From an uncultured Pseudomonadota bacterium (lineage in GTDB: Bacteria > Myxococcota_A > UBA796 > UBA9615), in assembly GCA_937907595.1 (NCBI GenBank), contig CALCXL010000826.1:1-5388 (forward strand): DNA of 5,388 nucleotides. Direction: 5' to 3'. Within the stretch, counting starts at the first letter, position 1, and the number at the start of each line of letters is the position of its first letter. Positions 4,610-5,388 of the stretch are shown here, piece by piece. The translations under genes and the position numbers were made by a program. A model generated the notes under the pieces. That model had not been told where the DNA came from. It was given only the letters and a program-made list of their open reading frames with translations, and did no database searches.

Positions 4610-5388
4610 ATGAGTCGCCTTCTTTCTCTGCTGCTCCCCCTCGCGCTGGTCCTGTCGGCCTGCGACGAGGAGGTCGCCCTCATCCAGCCCCTCGGCGTGG
4701 ACGTCCTGTTCCAGAACCCGCCCACGCAGGTCGACATCCTGCTGGTGGTGGACGACTCCTGCTCCATGCAGGACGAGCAGGACAAGCTCAGCGAGGGCTT
4801 CGACGCGTTCGTGGAGTTCTTCGACGTCGCCGACGTGGACTACCAGATCGGCGTCACCACGACCGACATGCAGGCCCCCACCGCCCGCGGTCGGCTGGTC
4901 GGCGCCCAGGGGCAGCGCATCATCCGTCGCGAGACCCCGGACGCCGACGAGGTCTTCCGGACCAACGTGCGGGTGGGCATCGACGGGTCGCCCTTCGAGC
5001 GCGGCTTCGACGCGGCGGAGGCGGCGCTCACCGACCACATCGACGGGCACAACCTGGGCTTCCTGCGCGACGACGCCCTGCTGAGCATCATCTTCGTCAG
5101 CGACGAGGAGGACGCCTCCATCAGCCCGGTCAACACCATGGTCAACCAGTTCCGGCAGCTCAAGGGGGAGCGGGAGCGCGACGCCTTCAACGCCTCCGTG
5201 CTGACGGGCATCGACCCGGAGACCGGCGAGCCGGCGGACTGCGGCGGGCGGAGCCCGGAGACGCCCAACGTCGGCGCGTCCGCCGGCGCGCGCTACCACG
5301 ACCTGGCCCTGCAGACCGGCGGGGTGGCCGCCTCCATCTGCGAGGACGAGTTCAACGACATCGTGGGCCGCATGGGCCTGGCCAGCTC
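4610..5388 (+). CDS. VWA-domain lipoprotein (C-terminus outside the window)
   Basis: The frame runs from the ATG at 4610 off the right edge, giving 259 residues. A lipoprotein signal peptide ends in lipobox L15-S-A-C18, followed by Asp-Glu-Glu. A von Willebrand factor A domain starts near residue 40: a hydrophobic strand (D42-I-L-L-V-V) leads into the MIDAS motif D48-x-S50-x-S52, read as D-D-S-C-S-M. The V-T-T-T-D segment at 82-86 is the likely site of the MIDAS Thr, and a strand ending in S164-D165-E-E-D supplies the MIDAS Asp. All metal-site elements are therefore present, suggesting Mg/Ca-dependent ligand binding. C211 and C244 could form a disulfide. Proteins with this arrangement are, from memory, common in Myxococcota and related lineages, with no known function. 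No Shine-Dalgarno precedes the ATG; the lipoprotein signal decides the start. Confidence 0.87.
   Translation, partial: MSRLLSLLLPLALVLSACDEEVALIQPLGVDVLFQNPPTQVDILLVVDDSCSMQDEQDKLSEGFDAFVEFFDVADVDYQIGVTTTDMQAPTARGRLVGAQGQRIIRRETPDADEVFRTNVRVGIDGSPFERGFDAAEAALTDHIDGHNLGFLRDDALLSIIFVSDEEDASISPVNTMVNQFRQLKGERERDAFNASVLTGIDPETGEPADCGGRSPETPNVGASAGARYHDLALQTGGVAASICEDEFNDIVGRMGLAS

Overview
The window is a very GC-rich (about 70% or more by eye), densely coding bacterial segment with six genes, two of them cut by the window edges. The mix points to a Gram-negative of the Myxococcota / former Deltaproteobacteria type: an FG-GAP repeat secreted protein, a VWA-domain lipoprotein whose Asp-x-Ser-x-Ser motif reads DDSCSM, a secreted di-heme cytochrome, GTG starts and very short leaders. 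This placement is inferred from gene style; no taxonomic marker is present.

Layout. At the left edge a minus-strand gene (start codon at 301, running off base 1) encodes a secreted FG-GAP (integrin-alpha-like beta-propeller) protein. A 164-base divergent spacer (302-465) containing a perfect 10-base palindrome separates it from a plus-strand secreted di-heme c-type cytochrome (466-1581). After a 107-base C-rich spacer comes a tight three-gene unit (1689-4565): a secreted M28 metallopeptidase resembling carboxypeptidase Q, a small lipoprotein overlapping it by four bases, and an Fpg/Nei-family DNA glycosylase starting one base after the lipoprotein stop. A hairpin sits on the glycosylase stop codon. 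A new short-leader gene then starts at 4610, encoding a VWA-domain lipoprotein that runs off the right edge.

How the genes fit together. Five of the six products carry an export signal (two lipoproteins, three Sec-type signal peptides), so the region is mainly cell-envelope and periplasmic. The exception is the cytoplasmic DNA glycosylase, which is co-transcribed, by spacing, with an exported peptidase and a lipoprotein. I see no mobile element, CRISPR array, tRNA or rRNA, and no clear sign of a dedicated new multi-gene system. The points most worth checking are the atypical DNA glycosylase (altered lesion-recognition loop, Lys in place of the zinc-finger Arg, C-terminal tail), the cysteine pair behind the first heme of the cytochrome, and a recurring TAGNNT box 6-16 bases upstream of the three plus-strand genes or operons that appear to have their own promoter, two of them placed for leaderless transcription.
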